Origin: Anthoceros angustus
Lineage: Eukaryota; Streptophyta; Anthocerotopsida; Anthocerotales; Anthocerotaceae
Direction: 5' to 3'
Length of the DNA stretch: 64,000 bases
Assembly (NCBI GenBank): GCA_010909165.1
Contig: MU008161.1
Location: 124,001-188,000 of the forward strand
The translations under genes and the position numbers were made by a program. The notes below the pieces were generated by a model. That model ran no database searches. It worked only from the letters and a program-made list of their open reading frames with translations, and had not been told where the DNA came from. This document shows, in pieces, positions 10,181 to 19,600 of the stretch. Position 1 is the stretch's first letter, and each line of letters opens with the position of its first letter.

Positions 10181-10990
10181 ATGGCGAGACTTGATAAGAG
10201 GACGGAGTTGTGATGGCGATGGCATGGGCTAACCACCGCGCCTTGAGGACGCGGGTGTTTGATGGAACGGAGTTCCATGTATGGAAAAGGTCCATGAAGG
10301 TTCTGCTGATGGCAGAGGACGCGTATGGCATTGCCAAGGGCAAAGAGCCGAAACCCGAAGATGAGGGGAGAGAGCAGAGAGAATGGATGCGGAGAGACCA
10401 CAAGGATACAGCTCTCCTATATATGAATCTCTCTACGGCAGTCCAGCTGAAGGTCGGAGAACCAGACAAGGGCACGGAGTACATTTGGAATCTTCTCAAT
10501 GAGAAATATGGCCAGAAGGGAGCAAGTGAAGTATTTCACTTGTTTTGTCGTGTGACGACATTGAAGTATTCGACGGAGACGACGTAAAGCACATCGACAC
10601 CTTTCACGAATCGCTTGGCTAGCATCGCCTAACGAGCGCTTTGCTATCCGAGGACATGTAAGATGTTTCTATATCGTTCTATGCGAAGCTTGGTCGGTTC
10701 ATAGATTTCTAATAGCCCAAGACACTCTCACATGGGAGGAGGTCACCTCTAAGATGTTGGCGAAGGAGACTCGCCATTGGACGCAATGGCGGGATCTTCA
10801 ACAGTCCGGAGCATGCGATGTTCATCAAGGGAAGGGACGGAACAACCGAACAAGGACAAGGTGGGGAGTCCCCAGGGACAAGGACAAGAGAATAGTGAAG
10901 AGGGATGGTCAAATGCTTCAAGTATGGTCATTATGAGAAGGATTGCAAGGATCGAAGACCGCACATCTCACTGAGGGTGAGAGTAAAGGT
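10181..10990 (+). pseudogene. copia gag (UBN2-type) with early stop and zinc-knuckle remnant
   Basis: A start at 10181 gives a ten-residue peptide MARLDKRTEL that stops at 10213; the stop overlaps ATG of the long frame (from 10213) encoding the gag domain FDGTEFHVWKRSMKVLLMAEDA. The inverted copy has the same TGATG arrangement, so it predates the split of the two copies. Near 10915-10965 the words YGHYEKDCKDR in a shifted frame are a zinc-knuckle remnant with its first Cys not in frame. The main frame ends at about 10587. Confidence 0.75.
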
Positions 10991-11029
10991 GAGGTTGGAG
11001 GCAACGCCGCAGAAGAAGTATCGCACGCG

Positions 11030-11999
11030 TGCTACAATACAGAAGCGAAATGATACCTGACGATAGATTCTGCATGTACATCCTTTATGGTGAAGGATAA
11101 GGAGCCCTTCAAGACTACAGAGGGAGAAGACACAGCGCCTAGGGAACGACGAGATAGGCCGAGGGTGTGGGGAGTACAGCTCGATTGCTCGACGGCGAGG
11201 TCAAGGCAATGGAAGGAGCGCTTGTACCGCACCTACGAGAAATCTCATGTCCGTGGCACCATTGACCGACGCAGTCCGTGTCCTTTTACGAAGAAGGAAG
11301 TTTTGTTTCAAGAATGGTCGATGCACGCGATGTGGTGGCAAAAGGCCACCGTGACAGGAACTTGTACCGATGGAGGTTCCCGACGACCAAGAGGTTACGG
11401 CGGTGTCGGAGAAAGGTGGAAATGCCTTCTTGTGGCATAGGCGGTTTGGGCATACCAACTTGAAGTTTCTCACGGAGATGGAGCGGAAGAAGCTCGTGAT
11501 GCATGGAGCTCCGTAGGCGTAACTTGGTCTATGACGCTTGTATGAAAGGCAAGCATCCTCAAGGTCTTATGTTTTTGATCACGAAGAGAGCAAAAGAAGT
11601 CTTGGAACTTGTCCACTCGATCTTTGCGGACCAATGCAAGTGGAAGCAAGGATGATACAAAGTAGATACTATATTTCGTTTATCGGCGACTGACAGAGAA
11701 TACGTGTACTTCCTGCGGAAGAAGAGTGACGCCTCCAAGCATTTCGATGTTGAGGCGATTGCGGAGAAACAAACAGAAGAAGTTGAAGAAACTTGATGAT
11801 GGGGAGGAGAGTATTTGAGTAAACTCTTCAAGGATGAATGCACTGACGGCGGAATTGAGAGGCGCTTGACGACAAGGTACACGCCCAGCGAGGGATCGTG
11901 GCGGAAGAATCGTACCATCGTAATGGCGCTAGGAGTATGCTAGCGGAAAGTAGGATGCCAAAATATTTTAGGCGGATCTCAATGTGGCGTACGCATGTA
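11030..11999 (+). pseudogene. copia protease, pre-integrase and integrase, degenerate
   Basis: Scattered frames align with the inverted copy: LLRRKKFCF near 11285, FLWHRRFGHTNLKFL near 11427-11470 (GAG-pre-integrase), and integrase words near 11620-11930. The protease active site is not recognisable. Integrase is interrupted at about 12000 by another element and resumes at 14298. Confidence 0.7.
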
Positions 12000-14297
12000 C
12001 GATAATAATTTTTGAAGGGGTTAATAATCTCAAGGGGTTTTCCATAAATAATCTACGAAGGGGTTTTGATGGGCCCTAAAGCAGCGTTTTGAAGGCATTC
12101 GGAAAACACTCGAAAAAAGGTGTCACCGGAAAAATTACTACTTTCCATCTAGCAATGTTTGTGGCCAATGGTGGTATGAAACTCGAACCTAGGGAAATAA
12201 TGCAAAGTAGGAGCGGTGAGGAAGGCCGTTCTGCCGGGCAAACATTATAAACTCGATTTTGGGATGGAAATGTGGTTTTGTTATGACACCACAAAAGCCA
12301 CAGACGGTATTTCCTAACACGAAACATCGACAAGGACTTACAACATTAACTCGGGACCCGGGAAAAAGCGAGATTTCGATTTCACTCATCCCGAGTTCAA
12401 TCCATCGTCATCACTTGGTCCGACTTCTCCTCCATTGTCATCACTATCTTGACACTTTCACTCGCAGTTGTATGAAAACGCAACTCATGAGCTTATCCCT
12501 TATCGCTTTTTGTCCACCGCATACAGATGTTTAGTCGTTCAACACAAACCCATGTCTGATGATATGTTTCATTCACAAATACCTCTGTATGTTTTTAGGT
12601 AATGGATCTTATTCCCTTTTTCCTCGGCATTGGACGGATGGGTTACCACTCGCGGACTATGTGTTCTGCACATATCTCCTTCATACGCATCTATGTGCTC
12701 GGTCCGATACTAGTGGATAAGAAAGTGAGGTCGTGGTGCGTTTAGCTTCACGTCAATGACCTCCCAATCCGAATGGCCTGTTATGCATGTCCGTATTGCG
12801 GCACTGCCGAAACATCCCTCTCGGTTCCGTTATGTCCCCATTCATCCGTGCCATTTCCCATGATTGCCTTCCGCATTTTGATATGCCCCAAATACATATC
12901 ACGCGTGGAGGTCCCTCAATAATGCCTCATCTAGCAAAGCTTCATCCGCACTTGAAGTGGTCGGTGTATGATCCACTTCGCACGTGAAAACCACTTCCAA
13001 GGACGTGTAGCACTAGCCCAATGTTATTCTCCACAACGATAGCAATCTCCTTCCGGTCCAAGGCTTCCCACCACTTATACTCTTCAATACCTATGGATGC
13101 AAATCTTTTAACCCTTCACGCAAATGGGCCACACCTTCCATCGGTGATAGGATACCGTTCCTTCTTGTCCCCCTAGCTTCACCCGTATGCACCGTAGGAT
13201 GGTGCTAAGGGAGGCGCCGGCCGCGCCCCGCCCATGGGCCGGCCGGCCGGCCACGCCTCCCCTAGCACACCATGGCGCCGGCCGCGCCCCGCCCAACACG
13301 CCCCGCCCGGGCCGGCCGCCTCCCCTAGCACACCTCGCCCATGGGCGCGGCCGGCCCTCCCCTAGCACACCGCCATGGCGCCGCCGGCCGGCGCCCCCCC
13401 AGCACACCCTGCCCATGGGCGCCGGCCGGCGCCCCCACCAACACGCCATGCGCGCCCTCCTCCTAGGCTGTCTTCAAAAATAAATATTTAGCGCCTCAAG
13501 TTCAACCATGGACTGTTGGTCTAGTGTTTGGGAAATAAGTGTAGTAACGAATAGGTTTCGTGTTCAAACCTCGTGCCTCCTCAATTCAATTTTGTTGATT
13601 TTAAGGATGCTTGCATGGGCGCATGGGCAACTAACTTTGTTCATTTTAAGGACGTTGGCATTGCCTTAAAGCCCAAGTGGTTGCATTGAGTGCGGAAGGT
13701 TGAAGACCACGATGGCGACCTTTTGGATGAGGGTCAGAGACCTAGATGTGGTGGCGACACCGCCGGACGCCGGGCCCAAGAATGATACTATTGAAGACGA
13801 GCAAGCAATGGAGGAGAACGACAACTTCGAGGCGGAGGATATGGACCGCCTCCGAATATGGCGGTGGTACTTGACTCGCCAAGGCATGGATGAGTCGCCA
13901 GCCGCACTCTTGAATGGCTATTGTCGATGCCGATGACCACTTCCTCCTTGATTGTTTGTTGCAATGTTCTCACGACCACTTAAATGAGACTCCGCTAGTA
14001 CAGATTGTTTTCATTGTGTTCCACCACTTGAAAGTAAAAGTTTTCGATTGTAATAAACATATGAAAATGGCAGCCCTCTATGCATTCTACTAAACGCAAC
14101 GGGCCCACACCCCATTGTGCTCCGGTTCTCGGGTGTAGACTTGAAAGTGCATCTTTTATCAAAGATATGACCTCGTAAAGGGTGTGTGCATTATCAAAGT
14201 AGGGCACATATGTCGCTCTAGGTAAGGTGTTCTTCGTGACAAGGGGTCTTTGTCTCGAGAAGGGGTGATATCCCCCTTCAAAAATTATCGTGTTACG
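12000..14297. mobile_element. DNA transposon-like insertion with about 20-bp TIR, no transposase seen
   Basis: Inserted in copia integrase; the inverted copia copy shows the uninterrupted sequence. The left end reads GATAATAATTTTTGAAGGGG (from about 12000) and the right end, complemented, reads CGATAATTTTTGAAGGGGG, an imperfect terminal inverted repeat. The motif AAGGGGTTTT recurs near the left end (12015-12080). Flanks share GTAC but no clear TSD could be fixed, so the superfamily is open (Mutator- or hAT-like are possible). Inside are short unassigned frames, for example an acidic one at 13700-13936, and a GC-rich tract at 13205-13455. I see no transposase. Confidence 0.6.
13205..13455. repeat. 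GC-rich GGCGCCGGCC tandem tract
   Basis: Irregular repeats of GCGCCGGCCGCGCC, CCCATGGGC and CCCCTAGCACACC. Open frames through it are repeat translations. A compositionally similar tract lies at 53930-54260. Confidence 0.8.
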
Positions 14298-15340
14298 TAC
14301 AGAATATGTCAATTACCATGGCGCTAGGTGGCTCTATGACACCCCATGAAGCTTGGTTTGGTGAAAAACCAAATGTCTCACACTTGAGAGTGTTTGGCTG
14401 TGTAGCATATGTGCATGTTCCTAAGCAACTGCGGAAGAAGTTGGACGACAGAAGCATCAAGTGCGCTTCATTGGTTATGCGAATGAGCGAAAGGCTTACA
14501 TGATTGTGGGATCCCGCCGCCAAGTAGATGCATGAAAGTTCGACATCGTGTTCGATGAGAACAATATTGGAAGTCATGCGAGAGCACGGTCATACGCACT
14601 CGACTCGAAGTTTATCCAGACACCTTCCTTGTCCCAGATCCACCAATGACAGCAGAAGAGGATCACCACACACCGGAGGGTGATGGTGAGGACATCCCAG
14701 CAGGTGAGGTCGTACCACCTATTGTTCTCGCAGGAATTCTCGGAGGAGGAAACTCGGAAGGAGCACAACAGCAGCAGCAAGTTGAGGAGTTAGTTCCAGC
14801 ATTGGAGGATGTAGAGGACGAACCAACAGCAGCTATTCCGAGATGGTCGACAAGGGTCCGACAGCCTTCGCGGAAGGTCCTCGAGAATGCCCAGCTCAAC
14901 ATGGTGAGCGGACCCGAATGGTGTTTTCTTCTCGAAGATGATATCCCGCTCACAATTGAGGAAGCACGAAACGGACCTGAAGGTGAGTTCTGGATTGAAG
15001 CTATTCTATAATTCGATGCTCGAAAACAACGTTTGGACGTTGGTTGATTTGCCACCCGGGAGAAAAGCCGTCGACTGCAAGTGGACTTTCAAGAAGAAGT
15101 ACAATGCTGACGGATCTCTGGAAAGGCATAAGGCGAGACTAGTGGCTCGCGGTTTTCACTCAGGTGAAAGGGCTGGACTACGAGGAGACCTACTCCCTGG
15201 TAGTTCGCATGAACAGATCTCAAAGGCGTGATTCAGATCTCATACCTCCGCACCGAGGAGATGGTGGCGGATATCTTCACCAAGGCGCTCAGCGGCGCAA
15301 AGTTTGCACATTTTCGTTCGGATCTTGGCGTCAATAAGTA
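14298..15340 (+). pseudogene. copia integrase 3' part, truncated RT and RNase H tail
   Basis: MTPHEAWFGEKPNVSHLRVFG (about 14335-14397) continues integrase. A linker with GGNSEGAQQQQQVEEL follows, then the RT start: WTLVDLPPGRKAVDCKWTFK (about 15034-15093) and HKARLVARGF. At about 15230 the frame jumps to YLRTEEMVADIFTKAL (about 15242-15290), the last residues of copia RNase H. Roughly the whole RT palm and most of RNase H are therefore deleted, and the element cannot be autonomous. Confidence 0.85.
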
Positions 15341-15360
15341 GCTTAAGCTTGAAGGGGGAG

Positions 15361-15628
15361 TGTTAGAGATTCAATCCTCTGCTACTTACTCTAGTATATT
15401 AGGATATACTAGGATATTGCACTATCGAGTCTAGGGCTTACCTCCTCGATAGTTGCCTAGCCTAAGGGCTATATATGTAGCACCGTGCACCATCGATCGC
15501 GGTAATCGTGGAGCCTATCTAAGCCGTGGTGCTATTGCGTGTGCCATCCATTGCCTCTACTTGTGTCTGCTAACTGTGTTGATCCTGTGCGTTGCCCAGA
15601 CTGTGTTGTGTCTGAGCTAGTTCTTTCA
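15361..15628 (+). repeat. 3' LTR of forward copia element
   Basis: 268 bp, TGTTAGAG...TTCTTTCA, preceded by purine tract GAAGGGGGAG and followed by the target duplication CGACG (15629-15633). Confidence 0.9.
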
Positions 15629-15675
15629 CGACGGTGTTCACAGCATGAGGAGCCCCATGGTTGTTACAACTGTAC
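15629..15675 (+). pseudogene. Last codons of the interrupted subtilase
   Basis: After the TSD the sequence resumes the subtilase reading DGVHSMRSPMVVTT, the terminal W-[ST]-DG-x-H-x-V-RSP-[IL]-VV motif of plant subtilases. Joined to 9141-9899 by removal of the copia element it is the natural 3' end of that gene. Confidence 0.8.
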
Positions 15676-15769
15676 CTACTGTAGTGTACCCTTCTTCTTC
15701 GTATACCACAAATTCTCTGAGCGCGGAGCTGTGACGAATTCAGTCCACTGTCCATTGATAAGAGGGCAA

Positions 15770-16010
15770 TTGAGAAAAAGAAAGTCAAGGAACTTTGTCG
15801 ATTCGCGGCGACAAATGAGAATGGCATTTGTGGATCATTTGGAGTTCTGCACACCTACATCAATATCCTGCGAGAATGCGTCTGTCGGAGGATTTGCTTC
15901 GCGCGTTGCGTAATTGTTTTTCTGAGTTCGCCCTTCTCACATGTTCTCTGCAAATATGTGCTCAAGCTCCAGGAGCTTGTCTTCTACCATGGACGGCACA
16001 TCGACGTAGC
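15770..16010 (-). pseudogene. Partial duplicate of Rab3GAP1 3' end
   Basis: On the minus strand 15854-15795 reads CRTPNDPQMPFSFVAAN, matching the C-terminus of the intact gene (CGTPNDLQVAFSVVAND at about 16720-16673). The preceding minus-strand sequence (about 15870-15910) matches the same last exon. At about 15955-16005 it matches a more internal exon instead (CTCAAGCTCCAGGAGCTTGT, compare 18137-18156). The exons between are missing, so it is a duplicated and internally deleted copy. Confidence 0.75.
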
Positions 16011-16234
16011 CACCGTTCCCCGGGCGTTTCAAGGAACTCAAAGAAATGAGTCTTGACACGCAGCCCGACGACTCCATCAGCAGAGCTTCACAGCGAAACG
16101 TATATTGCCGTATACAAGTTTCAGGAATCTGGTGCGTTTGGTATACATGTAGAGTAGCCTCCTAAGATACATCGTGGCGTGCAGGAATAGCGGCAGGTCA
16201 CCTGTCCTGCGAACCTTGCTGGTCAGTACTATTC

Positions 16235-16560
16235 CTTTTGTAGTAGTGGCTCAGCTGGAGGGCCCAGCCAGCGGGCCCGGACCCCTGTTCGGACCCTCAC
16301 CCTCACCAACGTGGGGGCGCCGGACACCTTGAGCTACAGACTCCCCTCGGTGGCCGTAGAAGCCTCTGGTGTGTCCGTGGCGGCAGAGCCTCAGGTGTTA
16401 GAGTTCCAACCTGGCGGCCAGAAGCTCTCGTACAAATTTACCTTCCAGCTGCAAACGCCCAGTTCCAGCAAGGCTAGAGTCTGGGGTTCTCTGCCTAGGT
16501 CCGACGGTGTTCACAGAGTGTGAGAAGCCCCATGGTTGTCGACTTCAGCACTGTCGTCTA
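16235..16560 (+). pseudogene. Second subtilase C-terminal fragment
   Basis: Paralogue of 9655-9899 plus 15629-15675. It reads RTLTLTNVGAPDTLSYRLP, VSVAAEPQVLEFQPGG and VWGSLPRSDGVHRV, then a frameshift before GAAGCCCCATGG where the other copy reads RSPMVV. It lacks everything upstream of the Fn3-like domain. It lies tail-to-tail with Rab3GAP at 16670, exactly as the first copy lies tail-to-tail with the Rab3GAP fragment at 15770. Confidence 0.75.
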
Positions 16561-16669
16561 GCCAGACTCCGTGTAGCATCCCTTCGGACCTGTTATGAGC
16601 TTACTGTCCATATTATTACTTGCAAGGGGGCAGTTGATTTACACGCTTCAAGAACTTAATTGATCGGCA

Positions 16670-19600
16670 TCAGTCGTTGGCGACGACGGAGAACGCAACT
16701 TGTAGATCATTCGGTGTCCCACAGACGTACATCCTGTGAGAATGCATCTGCCGGAGTATTTGTTTCGCCCTTTGCATGTTCTTCTCCCTTCGGACCCTTT
16801 CCAGGTGCCAGTCCAAGTAGTCCTCGTAGCAGCTGAAAATGACCTCTCGGAAGAGAGGTTCGTGCCCGTTCAAATAGTTCCCCATTCTTAAGCTTTTCTT
16901 CCACAGCTGGGTAGAGCTCAGGGGAGGAAATAGATCTCCGACAGCATCTCTTTCGTCCTCCTTCACCAGGGCTCCACTTACTATACCGTTCTGCAAGTGT
17001 GAAAACATGGTTACAGCACTTTCCCTTGCACCCTGAAAACGTGAGCTGGCAGTGTCATACCTTCAATTGGCTGTTTGTTGCACCAGTCCAGTAGTGAGTA
17101 TCTGGACCCAGATACTTGCTTATTAGGCCAGCTAAAAGTTGCTGACTCGCATGTAATTTTTTTACAAATGACGCTCCTAAGGCAATCCTGGCCTCAATGC
17201 TTTCGAAATCTGCACATAACTGGAGAAGATCCTTCAACCATTGCTCGAGATACTGGGAACTCTGCTCTGCAGGATATGCCCCGTAACATGATCGTTAGAT
17301 CTGGACAATTCCCATCCCAGGTGGTAACTACACCCTCGGGAGATTATTACCTGGACTGTTCACCATTTCAAGAGGCAATAGGACGGCTGCCATTGATGAA
17401 TAGAGATCTTCAAGCTCCGCAGACAAAGGTTGCAACTCTTTTGTAAAACTCTGATGCAATATATCAGCAGCAGCCACAAAGACAGTGGAGAGCATCTGGG
17501 CTAACAACTGCTGCGGTCTTACTGTGTCCAGATAATGCATTACCTGCCAAAGGTTCAGCAACTGATGAGATATTGTGTTGTCAGTTCACAATGCAGTAGT
17601 GCTGTCAAGAACGGAAAGGGTGCCTGCCTACCTTTTCTGCCTCACGAGTGTGATCGAATAAGGGTCTTTGCTGAGAGGTAGGCACAGCCCGAACACTATC
17701 CCAGATCTGAATCCATGTATTCCCTGGCTCAGCCATGCGTGGTGATAAGGTCCCACGTGGGGGCCATTCACCTTTCATGTTGTTATTCTGAGCTGACATT
17801 GTACTGCTCTCATCTTGTAACCAGTCTCGTGGAGAATTCCAGCGCACAAAATCTTCTAAGACAGCCCCAGGGTTGGCTGCTTTGAAAGCAGACATGTCTG
17901 CGAGAAATGAAATCACAATGCTGATATCACAAGACACCATATCATGCTCAGAAGATCTGGGAACCTGCTGGGAAATGAGGACAGACCTGAAGCAAGTATA
18001 TCGCTTTGCAGTTTCACTCTTGCATCTTTTTCCTGATAGGTGTTATCACATGTTAAAAGCTACTGTCTGCTGTCAGTCAATGAAGGAAAAGAAAAGTGCA
18101 CCTCACCGATGATGTGTGACTCAGGGCTGCTATCATGTGCTCACGCTCCAGGAGCATGTCCTCTGTCATGGACGGCACATTCTACAACATACAGAAGAAG
18201 AAATTTAACTAAAGTTCCTCTGTTTGCACGCCGGCCCCAAACAAGCAATAGCAGTCTGAAGGAGACGATCTCCTCTCCCACGGTCAACTGTACCTGAGTA
18301 ACTGGGGCATGCAGTCTACGATTTGTCTTCAGAAGCATCAGAGTTCCCACAGGACCTGCCGAGCCCTTTCTCCCAACTCCAAGGTAGGGCCCATTCATCT
18401 CATTCCCCGGTTCATTTCTAGGTAAGAGGTAAAGTCATCCACTGCTTCAGGACATATGTACACTGAAGGGAGTTTGGGTTCAATCTGAGCAGACCCAGAG
18501 CAGTCCTCGACAGCTTTATCCATCAAAAGAATGCAACACAGAGCAGTGCAGGGAGAGATGTACACACAATTCTGATTGCAATAAGCTGTTTTTGTATATA
18601 CTATGATAACTCTGTACTTCATTCACCATGTCACCGGGGCTGGATGTCACACTACTGAAACTGCTCTTCTCAGAAACTGCAAAATCCTGCAACTTATCAT
18701 AAACAGTGAACTCTACTATGAAACAACTCATCCCAAAATCAATGTCAACACTCAACTGTAACCAGCTAGAAATGAGAACAAAAGGAACTTACCCCGCTTT
18801 CATCCCCAACTTCAGCTTCTCCTATTTTCTCCGCAACCTCGCCATCAAAGGAGGATGTTCCAGCTCGATCACGCTCTGCTCTCTTTCGCTTAATACTAAG
18901 TGCAAGCTGCCCCGACAGACAGACAAAAAGCACATATTGTACATAAAGGCATATAATTATACAGAAAGGCCAAAAAAACTCAAGTATGCCTGAGAGCCAA
19001 GGACCCAAAACCCATTCCTGGTTCCATACCAGCTGGAGCTTCTGCTGCAGAAGACAGGTTGATAAATCAGGGGGTTCATCAGGTGCGACACCTGGTAAGG
19101 GTTCAGCCTCATCCCAGCAATATCGCACCTCCCGCACAAATGCCATCCACAAAACAGCAATTGCTGCCAGAACATCACCATGTTTAAGCACTTTGAACTG
19201 ACCATGAATATGCAATCACCACTCTCATGCAATGCAACGCCCATATTACCCAGTTGGATGTGAATTACCTCGAATATTACACTTGCCGAAATGTAAGGCA
19301 TGTAGGCAAAAACGAGTGAACAGAGAATTTGTGGGTGCTCCCTTGATGTTATATGCATGACCCCTGGAGTTTGATCTATATGTAACAGGCGGTGGTGCTG
19401 TGAGACACAAAGCACCCACGTGAGTCACAAAGCATCAGAAGAAAAGTGTTCTGGTCGAGAAAACTCTTTATCTCAAAGGGAAAGCACTAGACCTTGGAAA
19501 AGTAAATCTTTGATGGTCCGATCAAGAGCACTTTGTGGAGGGACTTTTGCGTATTGCATGGTTTCTTTCATCCCAGGCTCATCTCCTGGAAAAGAACAAG

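Larger units (their letters stand above)
9900..15628 (+). mobile_element. Ty1/copia LTR retrotransposon, forward copy, with nested insertion
   Basis: 5,729 bp with TG...CA LTRs (9900-10160 and 15361-15628), 5-bp TSD CGACG, initiator-Met primer site at 10161 and purine tract GAAGGGGGAG (15351-15360). Gene order gag, protease, integrase, RT is copia type. A TIR element (about 12000-14297) is inserted in integrase, and the pol 3' part is deleted: RT jumps near 15230 directly to the last RNase H residues. It sits in the subtilase gene, just before its last codons. Confidence 0.95.
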
